From: Bradyrhizobium sp. S69
Lineage (GTDB): Bacteria; Pseudomonadota; Alphaproteobacteria; Rhizobiales; Xanthobacteraceae
Assembly (NCBI RefSeq): GCF_009766005.1
Contig: NZ_LMUK01000060.1
Span: 64,409 to 128,408 of the forward strand
DNA: 64,000 bases
Direction of reading: 5' to 3'
How positions within the stretch are numbered: the first letter of the stretch is position 1; each line of letters starts with the position of its first letter. Both the position numbers and the translations under genes were made by a program. This document shows, one piece after another, positions 1 through 7,585 of this stretch. The notes beneath the pieces were generated by a model. The model ran no database searches and was not told where the DNA came from. It saw only the letters and a program-made list of their open reading frames with translations.

Positions 1-668
1 GTGATGGCATTGCCGGTACGTTCGCCCGACACGATGTGGCTGGCGCCGAGATTGTCGCCGTCGGTTTCGATCATCAATTCGCCGTCGGCGTCGCCGGCCG
101 CAGCCGCCACCAAGACAACCTGGGTGAAGCCGGACGCCGCGCGGTTGAACGAAAGCCGCGCATGGGTGACGGGATGCGGCTCGATCGCGATCACCTTTCC
201 GCTCTCGCCGACGTGGCGCGCCAGCGGCATCGCATAGGTCCCGACATTGGCACCGACATCGACGAACACGCCGCCGACGGGCGTATGCGCCCGCAGGAAA
301 TCCAGTTCCTCGATGTTGTAATCGGGATTGAACAAGGCGCCGCGCTCGGTGGCGCTGGCCTGGTGATAGAAGCGAAACGATGCGCCCTGGTACGGCACGT
401 CGACCGGTCCCGCACGCAGCAGATTGACCAGCCGCGACAACATCGGACGGAAGGCGCCGCGCTTCAACCGCGAGCGTTGCGCCAGCGAAATCACCGCGGC
501 TTGCACCGCGTTGGGTGTGAACGTCCCGAATGGCGACGCGGCCAGGTCGTTGGCGGCGATCGCGGCAGGGGCGAGCGGATGCGTCGGTGTCGTCAAGAAG
601 TCCTCGCGGCAAGCTTTCCGAAAAAGCGCCGCATGCATAGCCGACTTTGCCGGCGACTCCAACGCCAT
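1..668 (-). CDS. FkbM family methyltransferase, C-terminus outside the window
   Basis: The gene runs off the left edge, so only the first 222 codons are present. The visible protein has a glycine-rich SAM-binding motif I (VFVDVGANVGTYAMP, about residues 139-153) followed by VIAIEPHP, the acidic strand-2 motif. This combination is typical of FkbM-type O-methyltransferases, which methylate sugars or other small hydroxylated substrates. The roughly 130 residues before the motif resemble no domain I can name. The start is the first ATG of the frame at 668; a second ATG lies 10 codons in and no strong ribosome site decides between them. The substrate cannot be told from sequence, and the downstream neighbours are not visible. 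Confidence 0.8.
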   Translation of the reverse strand, partial: MALESPAKSAMHAALFRKACREDFLTTPTHPLAPAAIAANDLAASPFGTFTPNAVQAAVISLAQRSRLKRGAFRPMLSRLVNLLRAGPVDVPYQGASFRFYHQASATERGALFNPDYNIEELDFLRAHTPVGGVFVDVGANVGTYAMPLARHVGESGKVIAIEPHPVTHARLSFNRAASGFTQVVLVAAAAGDADGELMIETDGDNLGASHIVSGERTGNAI

Positions 669-738
669 CGGTCGGGGCCGTCGTAGGCCACTCCGCTGCG
701 CGAAGCCTTGCACTGTTACCAGCGGGGAAGCGAGACCC

Positions 739-1671
739 CTAGGCAGGCAATATCAGGAAGCCGGCGCGCGGAAAATGCACGATAACCTCGCCGGCCCGCG
801 GATCATGCCGGCGAATGGCAATATGCTGCGAAGAGAGCGCGACGATCTCGCCGCCCACTTTGATCTTGCCGTAGTCGTCGGGCACGACTTCGACCCGGTC
901 GCCGGGCTTGCGGCCGTTCGGATCGTTGGGGTCGGACAATTCGACGGTTCGCGGCGCGGCGGCCGCGGCAATCTCGCGCGCGGCGGCGGTCGACATCTCG
1001 CCCGAGCGGCGGCCATGGCCGACCGCGCGTAGTCGCGCCTCCCATGCGCGCGTATGGCCAAATTCCGCGAGCATGGCGTCGGCATTGGGAAGATTCGTGC
1101 GCACATACCACAGGTTCATGTAGGCGTGCACATCGCAAAGGCCGACCTTGTCGCCACCCAGCCAGGGTCCGCCATCGGCCAACTGGGTCTCGATCCAGCC
1201 GACATGGGCGCGAAACTGATCGCGCATCTGCGGGATCGCCGCCGTCATCGCCGCGACGTCGAACTTGGCGCCGCGCAGCTTTTCACGGTCGGCGATGAAG
1301 TCCTGCGGGACCTTGTCCGCCAGCAAGCCGAACACCAGGTTGACGGTGTTCTGGAAGAACGAGCGGTCGGCCCACATCGCGCTGGCCGATGCCAGGCCTC
1401 GATATCCGCTCGGCAGCAGCGTGGGTTCGGGAAAACGCAGCTCCAACTCGCGCAGGATGCATTGCGTGTCGCAGTAGATATCGGCGCCGATCTGCATCAC
1501 CGGCGTGCGCCGATAGCCGCCGGTCATCGGCATCAAATCCGGACGCGGCATGATCCGCGAGATGAGCACCGAATGCCACTCGATGTTCTTCAGGCCGAAC
1601 ACGATCCTGATCTTTTCCGAGAACGGCGACTGCTCGAAATGGTGCAGGATGATCGGGAATGTGGTCGTCAT
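739..1671 (-). CDS. Glutathione S-transferase family protein with C-terminal extension
   Basis: This 310-residue cytosolic protein starts with a thioredoxin-like GST N-domain (ILHHFEQSPFSEKIRI, with a serine at the usual catalytic position and the cis-proline motif YRRTPVMQIG near residue 55). An all-helical GST C-domain follows to about residue 225. Ordinary bacterial GSTs end there at 200-230 residues. This one adds about 85 residues rich in Ala, Pro and then beta-strand-like sequence (GDRVEVVPDDYGKIKVGGEI). Substrate unknown. It lies downstream of sdhB on the same strand with a 36-bp gap, so it may be co-transcribed with the sdh operon. Confidence 0.85.
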   Translation of the reverse strand: MTTTFPIILHHFEQSPFSEKIRIVFGLKNIEWHSVLISRIMPRPDLMPMTGGYRRTPVMQIGADIYCDTQCILRELELRFPEPTLLPSGYRGLASASAMWADRSFFQNTVNLVFGLLADKVPQDFIADREKLRGAKFDVAAMTAAIPQMRDQFRAHVGWIETQLADGGPWLGGDKVGLCDVHAYMNLWYVRTNLPNADAMLAEFGHTRAWEARLRAVGHGRRSGEMSTAAAREIAAAAAPRTVELSDPNDPNGRKPGDRVEVVPDDYGKIKVGGEIVALSSQHIAIRRHDPRAGEVIVHFPRAGFLILPA

Positions 1672-1707
1672 GGGATTGTTCCATGCCCGCGCGGGATGAC
1701 GATCCGT

Positions 1708-2490
1708 TTAGATCCGGCGCTCGACCATCTTCATCTTGAGTTCGGCGATGGCCTCGGAAGGGTTGAGGCCCTTCGGGCACGCCTTGGCGCAGTTCATGAT
1801 GGTGTGGCAGCGATAGAGCCGGAACGGATCCTCGAGATTGTCGAGCCGTTCGCCGGTGGCTTCATCGCGGCTGTCCTTGACCCAGCGGGTGGCCTGCAGC
1901 AACGCGGCAGGGCCGAGGAAGCGCTCGGGATTCCACCAATAGCTCGGGCAGGACGTCGAGCAGCATGCGCAGAGGATGCATTCGTAGAGGCCGTCGAGTT
2001 TTTCGCGGTCCTCGTGGCTCTGCTTCCATTCCTTCTGCGGCGTCGGCGTCGTGGTCTTCAGCCACGGCTCGATCGAGGCGTATTGGGCGTAGAAATTGGT
2101 CAGGTCCGGCACCAGATCCTTGACCACGGGCTGATGCGGCAGCGGATTGACCTTGACCGCGCCGTCCTTCACGTCGTGCATCGACTTGGTGCAGGCCAGC
2201 GTGTTCTGGCCGTCGATGTTCATGGCACAGGAGCCGCAGACGCCTTCGCGGCAGGAGCGGCGGAAGGTCAGCGTCGGGTCGATGTGGTTCTTGATCCAGA
2301 TCAGGGCGTCCAGCACCATCGGGCCGCAATCGCTGGTGTCGATGTGATAGGTATCGACACTGGGATTTTTGCCGTCGTCCGGATTCCAGCGATAGACATT
2401 GAACTCGCGCGTCTCGGTCGCGCCGGCCGGCTTCGGCCAGGCCTTGCCGCCGGTGATCTTCGAATTCTTGGGCAGTGCGAATTCAACCAT
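1708..2490 (-). CDS. sdhB: Succinate dehydrogenase iron-sulfur subunit
   Basis: SdhB (260 aa) carries electrons from the SdhA flavin to quinone in complex II, on the cytoplasmic face of the inner membrane. All three cluster-binding cysteine groups are visible: SCREGVCGSC...C for [2Fe-2S], CILCACCSTSCP for [4Fe-4S], and CHTIMNCAKACPKG for [3Fe-4S]. The ATG at 2490 is preferred over an in-frame TTG at 2493, because AGAAGGA lies 8-9 bases upstream of it. It is the last sdh gene of the operon and is separated from sdhA by an unrelated methyltransferase gene, which is unusual. Confidence 0.97.
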   Translation of the reverse strand: MVEFALPKNSKITGGKAWPKPAGATETREFNVYRWNPDDGKNPSVDTYHIDTSDCGPMVLDALIWIKNHIDPTLTFRRSCREGVCGSCAMNIDGQNTLACTKSMHDVKDGAVKVNPLPHQPVVKDLVPDLTNFYAQYASIEPWLKTTTPTPQKEWKQSHEDREKLDGLYECILCACCSTSCPSYWWNPERFLGPAALLQATRWVKDSRDEATGERLDNLEDPFRLYRCHTIMNCAKACPKGLNPSEAIAELKMKMVERRI

Positions 2491-2530
2491 CAAACAAATC
2501 CTTCTCGCCTTGGCCGTCCGTTGTCAGAGC

Positions 2531-2549
2531 TTCTACGTGTTACGTAGAA
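2531..2549. terminator. Perfect inverted repeat over the stop codon of the sdh-embedded methyltransferase
   Basis: The arms TTCTACGT and ACGTAGAA form a near-perfect palindrome that includes the TAG stop codon of the methyltransferase gene and sits about 40 bases before sdhB. There is no U-tract, so it is a weak terminator at best. It could instead be an mRNA-stabilising or processing hairpin that sets the ratio of sdhB to the upstream genes, or a protein-binding palindrome. Confidence 0.3.
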
Positions 2550-3249
2550 ATCGCAGGAATATCTGGCTATTTACCGCATCCGTCGCAAAACCCGCCAGCG
2601 GCGAAAACGACGTCTGCATCAGACGAAAGTTTCGCTTTTCCAGCAGAGGCAGCAGACTGCGATAGTCGAAGCCGACATGTGAATTGATGTAGCCGCCGGT
2701 GTCGGCCGCCGATCGTCCGAGATTGCGTTGGTACAAGGTGCTTTGCACCACCTTGGCCAAGGTCGTTCCAGGGTGCACCTTGCCCATCTGCACCCGAACG
2801 GCATTCTTGAACAGCGACGCCGGGCCGATTTCGATCGGTACCGAGATCACGAGACGTCCCTGTGGCGCCACCAGGCCGGTCAGTTCGTCGAGCCGGGTTT
2901 CCAGAAAGCGGCCGTCAAAATGCTCGAGCGTTTCGAAGCAGAGCACCTTGGCAAAGCTCTGTCCCTTCAGCGGCGCGAACTCCGTCAACAGCTCGATGTC
3001 GGGGTATGTCGCCTTCACCTCGTGCGCGGCCGAGTCCAGAAACGGATCGTAACCAATACACTTCGCCGAGGGTTGCGCTTCCTTGATCAGCTTGAGGGTG
3101 AAGGCGTCGCCGGTGCCGTAATCCAGGATGCTGTCGTTGGGCTGGGGATCGATGATTCCCAACGCGACCTTAAATCGCGTTCGATGGCTCCACCGCTTGA
3201 CCGGATTAGGACTGTTTATGGTGAGCGAGGAATAATCTTGATGTGCCAT
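2533..3249 (-). CDS. Class I SAM-dependent methyltransferase inside the sdh operon
   Basis: This 238-residue protein has a Rossmann-type SAM motif (SILDYGTGDAFTLKLI, about residues 40-55), the second-strand motif KCIGYDPF and a post-motif FETLEHF, as in UbiE/Methyltransf_11-like enzymes. The start at 3249 is chosen because AAAGGA lies just upstream; a longer form starting 13 codons earlier lacks such a site. It sits between sdhA (67 bp away) and sdhB (42 bp away) on the same strand. Its base composition is visibly more AT-rich than either neighbour, so insertion by transfer is plausible. Substrate unknown; a quinone or lipid target would be guesswork. Confidence 0.8.
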   Translation of the reverse strand: MAHQDYSSLTINSPNPVKRWSHRTRFKVALGIIDPQPNDSILDYGTGDAFTLKLIKEAQPSAKCIGYDPFLDSAAHEVKATYPDIELLTEFAPLKGQSFAKVLCFETLEHFDGRFLETRLDELTGLVAPQGRLVISVPIEIGPASLFKNAVRVQMGKVHPGTTLAKVVQSTLYQRNLGRSAADTGGYINSHVGFDYRSLLPLLEKRNFRLMQTSFSPLAGFATDAVNSQIFLRFLRNT

Positions 3250-3316
3250 AAAGATCCTTTGGAGCGGAAGTTGCTCCTGAAAAATCATATAACAGCATCC
3301 TCAAGGCGAACTGTCA

Positions 3317-5158
3317 TCAGTACACCCGCGCCTTTGGCGGAATATACTGAACGTCGTTGGTCATGGTATAATCATGCACCGGGCGATAATCGATCGAGGT
3401 CTTGCCGGCCTCGTCGATCCACGCCAGCGAGTGCTTCATCCAGTTCTTGTCGTCGCGGTTGGGAAAATCCTCCCGCGCATGGGCGCCGCGGCTCTCGCTG
3501 CGGTTCGCCGCTGAGTCCATCGTTACCACCGCCTGCACGATCAGATTGTCGAATTCGAGTGTCTCGACCAGATCGGAATTCCATACCAGCGAACGATCGC
3601 TCACCGACACGTCGCCGATGCCGCCATGAACCTTGTGGATCAGGTTCTGGCCTTCATTGAGGATTTCGCCGGTGCGGAACACCGCGCAATTATTCTGCAT
3701 CACGTTTTGCATGCTGTCGCGCAGCTTCGCGGTCGGCGTGCCGCCGGCGGCATATCGATAATGGTCGAGCCGCCCCAGCGCCTTGTCGGCCGAACCCGCC
3801 GGCAATTCCGGCTGCTTGCCGTTCGGCGTCAGCTTTTCGGCGCAGCGCAGCGCCGCGGCGCGGCCGAATACCACCAGGTCGATCAGCGAATTCGAGCCAA
3901 GACGGTTGGCGCCATGCACCGAGACGCAGGCGGCTTCGCCGATCGCCATCAGGCCCTGCACCACCGCGTTGTCGTCGCCGTCCTTCTTGGTCAGCACCTC
4001 GGCGTGAAAATTGGTCGGGATGCCGCCCATGTTGTAGTGCACCGTCGGCAGGATCGGGATCGGCTCGCGGGTGACGTCGACATTGGCGAAAATCTTGGCC
4101 GATTCGGAAATGCCGGGCAGCCGTTCGTGCAGCACCTTGGGATCGAGATGGTCGAGGTGCAGGAAGATGTGGTCTTTCTTCTTGCCGACGCCGCGGCCTT
4201 CCCGCATTTCGATGGTCATGGCGCGTGACACCACGTCGCGCGAGGCAAGATCCTTGGCGGAAGGCGCATAGCGCTCCATGAAGCGCTCGCCTTCGGAATT
4301 GACGAGATAGCCGCCTTCGCCGCGCGCGCCTTCGGTGACGAGGCAGCCCGAACCGTAGATTCCGGTGGGGTGGAACTGGACGAACTCCATGTCCTGCAGC
4401 GGCAGCCCGGCGCGCAGCGCCATCGCGCCGCCGTCACCGGTGCAGGTGTGGGCGGAGGTGCAGGAGGCGTAGGCGCGGCCATAGCCGCCGGTCGCCAGGA
4501 TCGTGGTCTGCGCCCGGAAGCGATGCAGCGTGCCGTCATCGAGCTTGAGCGCGATCACGCCGCGGCAGACGCCTTGGTCGTCCATGATCAGGTCGATGGC
4601 GAAAAATTCGATGTAGAATTCCGCGGAATGCCGCAGCGCCTGGCCGTACATGGTGTGCAGCATGGCGTGGCCGGTGCGGTCGGCGGCCGCGCAGGTGCGC
4701 TGCGCCTGGCCCTTGCCGTAATCCAGCGTCATGCCGCCGAACGGCCGCTGATAGATCTTGCCGTCCTCGGTGCGCGAGAACGGCACGCCCCAATGCTCGA
4801 GCTCGTAGACCGCGTCCGGTGCGTTGCGCACCATGTATTCGATCGAGTCCTGGTCGCCGAGCCAGTCCGACCCCTTGACGGTGTCGTACATGTGCCAGCG
4901 CCAGTCGTCCGGATGCATGTTGCCGAGCGAGGCGGAGATGCCGCCCTGGGCTGCTACGGTATGCGAGCGCGTCGGAAAAACCTTGGTGATGCAGGCGGTG
5001 CGCAAGCCGGCCTCGCCGCAGCCGACCACCGCGCGCAGTCCGGCGCCGCCGGCGCCGACGACGACCACATCATAGGTGTGATCCTCGATCGGATAGGCCT
5101 TGCCGTTGGTGGCCGGGCCACCCGCGCCGTTCGTGGTTTTTCCGTTGCCCTCGGCCAT
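3317..5158 (-). CDS. sdhA: Succinate dehydrogenase flavoprotein subunit
   Basis: SdhA (613 aa) oxidises succinate to fumarate and holds covalent FAD. Visible are the dinucleotide-binding GAGGAGL (residues 35-41), the FAD-linking histidine in RSHTVAAQGG (His66), the substrate-loop HPTG and the conserved C-terminal RGAHAREDFPNRDD region. An extra Gly/Asn-rich stretch of about 20 residues precedes the usual N-terminus. The start codon lies 3 bp after the sdhD stop, indicating one transcript sdhC-sdhD-sdhA. Length and motifs are normal for the family. Confidence 0.98.
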   Translation of the reverse strand: MAEGNGKTTNGAGGPATNGKAYPIEDHTYDVVVVGAGGAGLRAVVGCGEAGLRTACITKVFPTRSHTVAAQGGISASLGNMHPDDWRWHMYDTVKGSDWLGDQDSIEYMVRNAPDAVYELEHWGVPFSRTEDGKIYQRPFGGMTLDYGKGQAQRTCAAADRTGHAMLHTMYGQALRHSAEFYIEFFAIDLIMDDQGVCRGVIALKLDDGTLHRFRAQTTILATGGYGRAYASCTSAHTCTGDGGAMALRAGLPLQDMEFVQFHPTGIYGSGCLVTEGARGEGGYLVNSEGERFMERYAPSAKDLASRDVVSRAMTIEMREGRGVGKKKDHIFLHLDHLDPKVLHERLPGISESAKIFANVDVTREPIPILPTVHYNMGGIPTNFHAEVLTKKDGDDNAVVQGLMAIGEAACVSVHGANRLGSNSLIDLVVFGRAAALRCAEKLTPNGKQPELPAGSADKALGRLDHYRYAAGGTPTAKLRDSMQNVMQNNCAVFRTGEILNEGQNLIHKVHGGIGDVSVSDRSLVWNSDLVETLEFDNLIVQAVVTMDSAANRSESRGAHAREDFPNRDDKNWMKHSLAWIDEAGKTSIDYRPVHDYTMTNDVQYIPPKARVY

Positions 5159-5161
5159 GGA

Positions 5162-5563
5162 TTACACTCCCGATGACAGTTTTAGGATCGCGTAGATCGA
5201 GGCCAGCGCCACCGCGATGCAGAAGAAATTATTGGCCATCACGCACGCAAGCTTCACCATCTCGCTATGTACGTAGTCTTCGATCACGACCTGCATGCCG
5301 ATTTTCATGTGCCAGGTGCTGGCGACGATGAACAACAGCATGATGATCGCGATTGGCGCCGAGCCGAGGACCTGCGCCGCGCCGGCCTGATTGCGGCCGA
5401 GCAGCATCATCACGATCACGATCGCGGGCACCATCAACAGCACCATCGCCACCGCGGTCATGCGTTGGCGCCAGAAATCGGAGGTGCCGGAATGCGAGGC
5501 GCCGAGATTGCGCACGCGCCCGAGCGGCGTGCGCATCGACTTGGACGGATCAGGCGTACTCAT
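5162..5563 (-). CDS. sdhD: Succinate dehydrogenase membrane anchor subunit
   Basis: SdhD (133 aa) is one of two membrane anchors of complex II that bind haem b and quinone. Three hydrophobic segments are present, with the typical alphaproteobacterial N-terminus (TPLGRVRNLGASHSGTSDFW) and a conserved HMKIGMQVVIEDYVH stretch that carries the haem-ligand histidine region. The ATG at 5563 overlaps the sdhC stop codon in an ATGA arrangement, which argues for translational coupling and against the upstream in-frame start at 5596. Confidence 0.95.
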   Translation of the reverse strand: MSTPDPSKSMRTPLGRVRNLGASHSGTSDFWRQRMTAVAMVLLMVPAIVIVMMLLGRNQAGAAQVLGSAPIAIIMLLFIVASTWHMKIGMQVVIEDYVHSEMVKLACVMANNFFCIAVALASIYAILKLSSGV

Positions 5564-5958
5564 CGGCCACCCCCGATCACGTAAGCGATGATCCACAACA
5601 GTACCGTGAGCGAGATGCCGCCGATCGCAGCGCCCCAGGTCAGCGCTTCGCGCTCATTGGCCTTGAAGCCATAGCCCAGGTCCCAGACGAAATGCCGGAT
5701 GCCGCTGAGCAAATGGTGCATCAGCGCCCAGGTATAACCGAATACGATCAGCCGTCCGATGAAGCTTGACGTAAAGGCTTGCACATTGGCATAGGCGGTC
5801 GGTCCGGTGGCCGCCGCGATCAGCCACCATGCCAGCAGCAGGGTGCCGACATAGAGCGCCATGCCGGTGGCGCGGTGGATGATGGACAGCGCCATCGTCA
5901 ACGTCCAGCGGTAGGTCTGAAGATGTGGCGAAAGCGGACGTTCGATCCTGGCGGTCAT
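5560..5958 (-). CDS. sdhC: Succinate dehydrogenase cytochrome b556 subunit
   Basis: SdhC (132 aa) is the larger-anchor partner of SdhD. It begins MTARIERPLSPHLQTYRW and contains the signature SIIHRATGMALY (about residues 25-36), where Ser and Arg line the quinone site, and the HHLLSGIRHFVWD motif with the haem-ligand histidine. Three transmembrane helices are apparent. It is the first gene of the sdh operon, transcribed leftward, and reads away from hisC across a 308-bp gap. Confidence 0.96.
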   Translation of the reverse strand: MTARIERPLSPHLQTYRWTLTMALSIIHRATGMALYVGTLLLAWWLIAAATGPTAYANVQAFTSSFIGRLIVFGYTWALMHHLLSGIRHFVWDLGYGFKANEREALTWGAAIGGISLTVLLWIIAYVIGGGR

Positions 5959-6266
5959 CGGCGGCTTTTTGACTGTTGGCGGGCCCGCGCAGGCCCGGCG
6001 GGGATCGCGATAGAGTAATTCTATTTACGTAGTCGAAACAGCGAGTGCAACGGGCAAAATCACCAATAGCGAACCGTCATTCATCCCTACGGATGAGCCT
6101 TGCAATTGCAGGCATTGACAAGCGTTGGGGCGCGGCCCGGCCGGGTACGCCTGAAGCACGATTCATGAACGTGGGGCGAGCAGGCGCGGCCTTTGTGCTA
6201 GGTCTCTTGTACGGGCGGTAATAGACGGCAGCGCGTCATTGTTAGCCGAACAACGGGACGAGACAG
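5959..6266. promoter_or_regulatory. Divergent intergenic region between sdhC and hisC
   Basis: This 308-bp gap must hold promoters for both the leftward sdh operon and the rightward hisC. A TTGACA hexamer at about 6116-6121 on the plus strand is a possible -35 box, but I see no matching -10 at normal spacing. On the minus strand, a TTGCAC and an AT-rich TAAATA lie 17 bases apart around 6020-6045, which would suit an sdh promoter. No repeat element or small gene was seen. Both promoter placements are inference. Confidence 0.3.
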
Positions 6267-7340
6267 ATGAGCCGTTTCTGGAGCAGTTTGACCCACGATC
6301 TGAGACCCTATGTGCCCGGCGAGCAGCCGCGCATGGTGGAGTTGGTCAAGCTCAACACCAATGAAAGCCCATTGGGCCCTTCGCCACGCGCGCTGGAAGC
6401 GATACGCGGCGAGGCGACCGATACGCTGCGTCTATATCCCGACCCACAGGCGATCGCGCTGCGTGCGGCGTTGGCCGGCTACCATCAGGTCAGCCCCGAA
6501 CAGGTGTTCGTCGGCAACGGCTCGGACGAGGTGCTGGCGCACGCGTTCGCCGCGCTGCTCAAGCATGATGCGCCGCTGCTGTTTCCGGACATCACCTACA
6601 GTTTCTACCCGGTCTATTGCCGTCTGTTCGGTATCGCCTATGAGACGGTGCCGCTCGATCAGGCGATGCAGATCCGCGTTGCCGATTATCGCCGGCCGGC
6701 CGGCGCGCTCATCGTTCCCAATCCGAATGCGCCAACCGGGATTGCGCTGTCGCGGGCCGAGATCGTGACCCTGCTGGAGCAACATCCGGACGCTCCCGTG
6801 GTGATCGACGAGGCCTATGTCGATTTCGGCGCCGAGACCGCGATTCCGCTGGTCGCCTCCCACCCGAACCTTTTGGTCGTCCAGACCATGTCCAAATCCC
6901 GGGCCCTGGCCGGCTTGAGGGTTGGCTATGCGATCGGCGATGCCGACCTGATCGAGGCGCTGACCCGGGTAAAGGACAGCTTCAACTCCTATCCGCTTGG
7001 CCGGCCCGCCCAGGCCGGCGCCATCGCCTCGCTCGAAGACGAAAGCTATTTTCAACAGAGCCGGGCTCGCGTGATCGAAGGCCGGGAACGGCTAAACCGC
7101 GGATTGGTCCGGCTTGGCTTCGACGTGCTGCCGTCCTCCGCCAACTTCGTCTTCGCGCGTCATCCGGCGCATCAGGGCGCGGCGCTGGCCACCGCATTGC
7201 GCCAACGCGCAGTGATCGTTCGCCATTTTTCCGCGCCACGCATCTCCGACTATCTGCGGATAAGTGTGGGCACCGACGGGCAAATTGACCGGCTGTTATC
7301 GGCGCTGTCGGACATTTTGGGCAGCGCGCCTGCTGCTTGA
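6267..7340 (+). CDS. hisC: Histidinol-phosphate aminotransferase
   Basis: HisC (357 aa) converts imidazole-acetol phosphate to L-histidinol phosphate using PLP. It is a fold-type I aminotransferase: the N-terminal VKLNTNESPLGPSP, the NPNAPTGI motif near residue 155, VIDEAYVDF (PLP-contacting Asp and Tyr) and the Schiff-base lysine in TMSKSRALAGLRVGY (about residue 212) are all present. Related enzymes also act on aromatic amino acids. It stands alone, divergent from sdhC, without other his genes nearby. ATG is preceded by GGGACGAGA. Confidence 0.93.
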   Translation: MSRFWSSLTHDLRPYVPGEQPRMVELVKLNTNESPLGPSPRALEAIRGEATDTLRLYPDPQAIALRAALAGYHQVSPEQVFVGNGSDEVLAHAFAALLKHDAPLLFPDITYSFYPVYCRLFGIAYETVPLDQAMQIRVADYRRPAGALIVPNPNAPTGIALSRAEIVTLLEQHPDAPVVIDEAYVDFGAETAIPLVASHPNLLVVQTMSKSRALAGLRVGYAIGDADLIEALTRVKDSFNSYPLGRPAQAGAIASLEDESYFQQSRARVIEGRERLNRGLVRLGFDVLPSSANFVFARHPAHQGAALATALRQRAVIVRHFSAPRISDYLRISVGTDGQIDRLLSALSDILGSAPAA

Positions 7341-7399
7341 GGGAGCGGCGTCGCTGTTCGTGGGCTTCACCGCTCGCGCGAAATCCTGAGAGGCTGCGA

Positions 7400-7531
7400 A
7401 GCTATCTCGGACGTCATCCTGAGGTGCGAGCTCTTGCGAGCCTCGAAGGATGGCCGCAAGCACAGCGCTGAACACCATCCTTCGAGGCTCGCCGAAGATG
7501 GCGAGCACCTCAGGATGACGGCGGAAATAGC
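7400..7531. repeat. Inverted-repeat intergenic element, family 1 (CGTCATCCTGAGGTGCGAGC type)
   Basis: A palindromic element of about 130 bp between the convergent hisC and matB genes. The arms read CGTCATCCTGAGGTGCGAG and CTCAGGATGACG-type, with inner arms CCTCGAAGGATGG and CCATCCTTCGAGG. Related copies occur at 34245-34376 and 30861-30964. It can fold into a long hairpin in either transcript. Confidence 0.85.
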
Positions 7532-7585
7532 TTCATAGGCTCTGAGGAGCGCGTTTTCGCGCGTCCCGAAGACTTGATGGGGACG

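Noticed and set aside
1054..2547. 497-codon plus-strand frame opposite the GST and sdhB genes
   Set aside because: Mirror frame of two well-supported genes in high-GC DNA; Arg/His/Asp-rich composition and no ribosome site.
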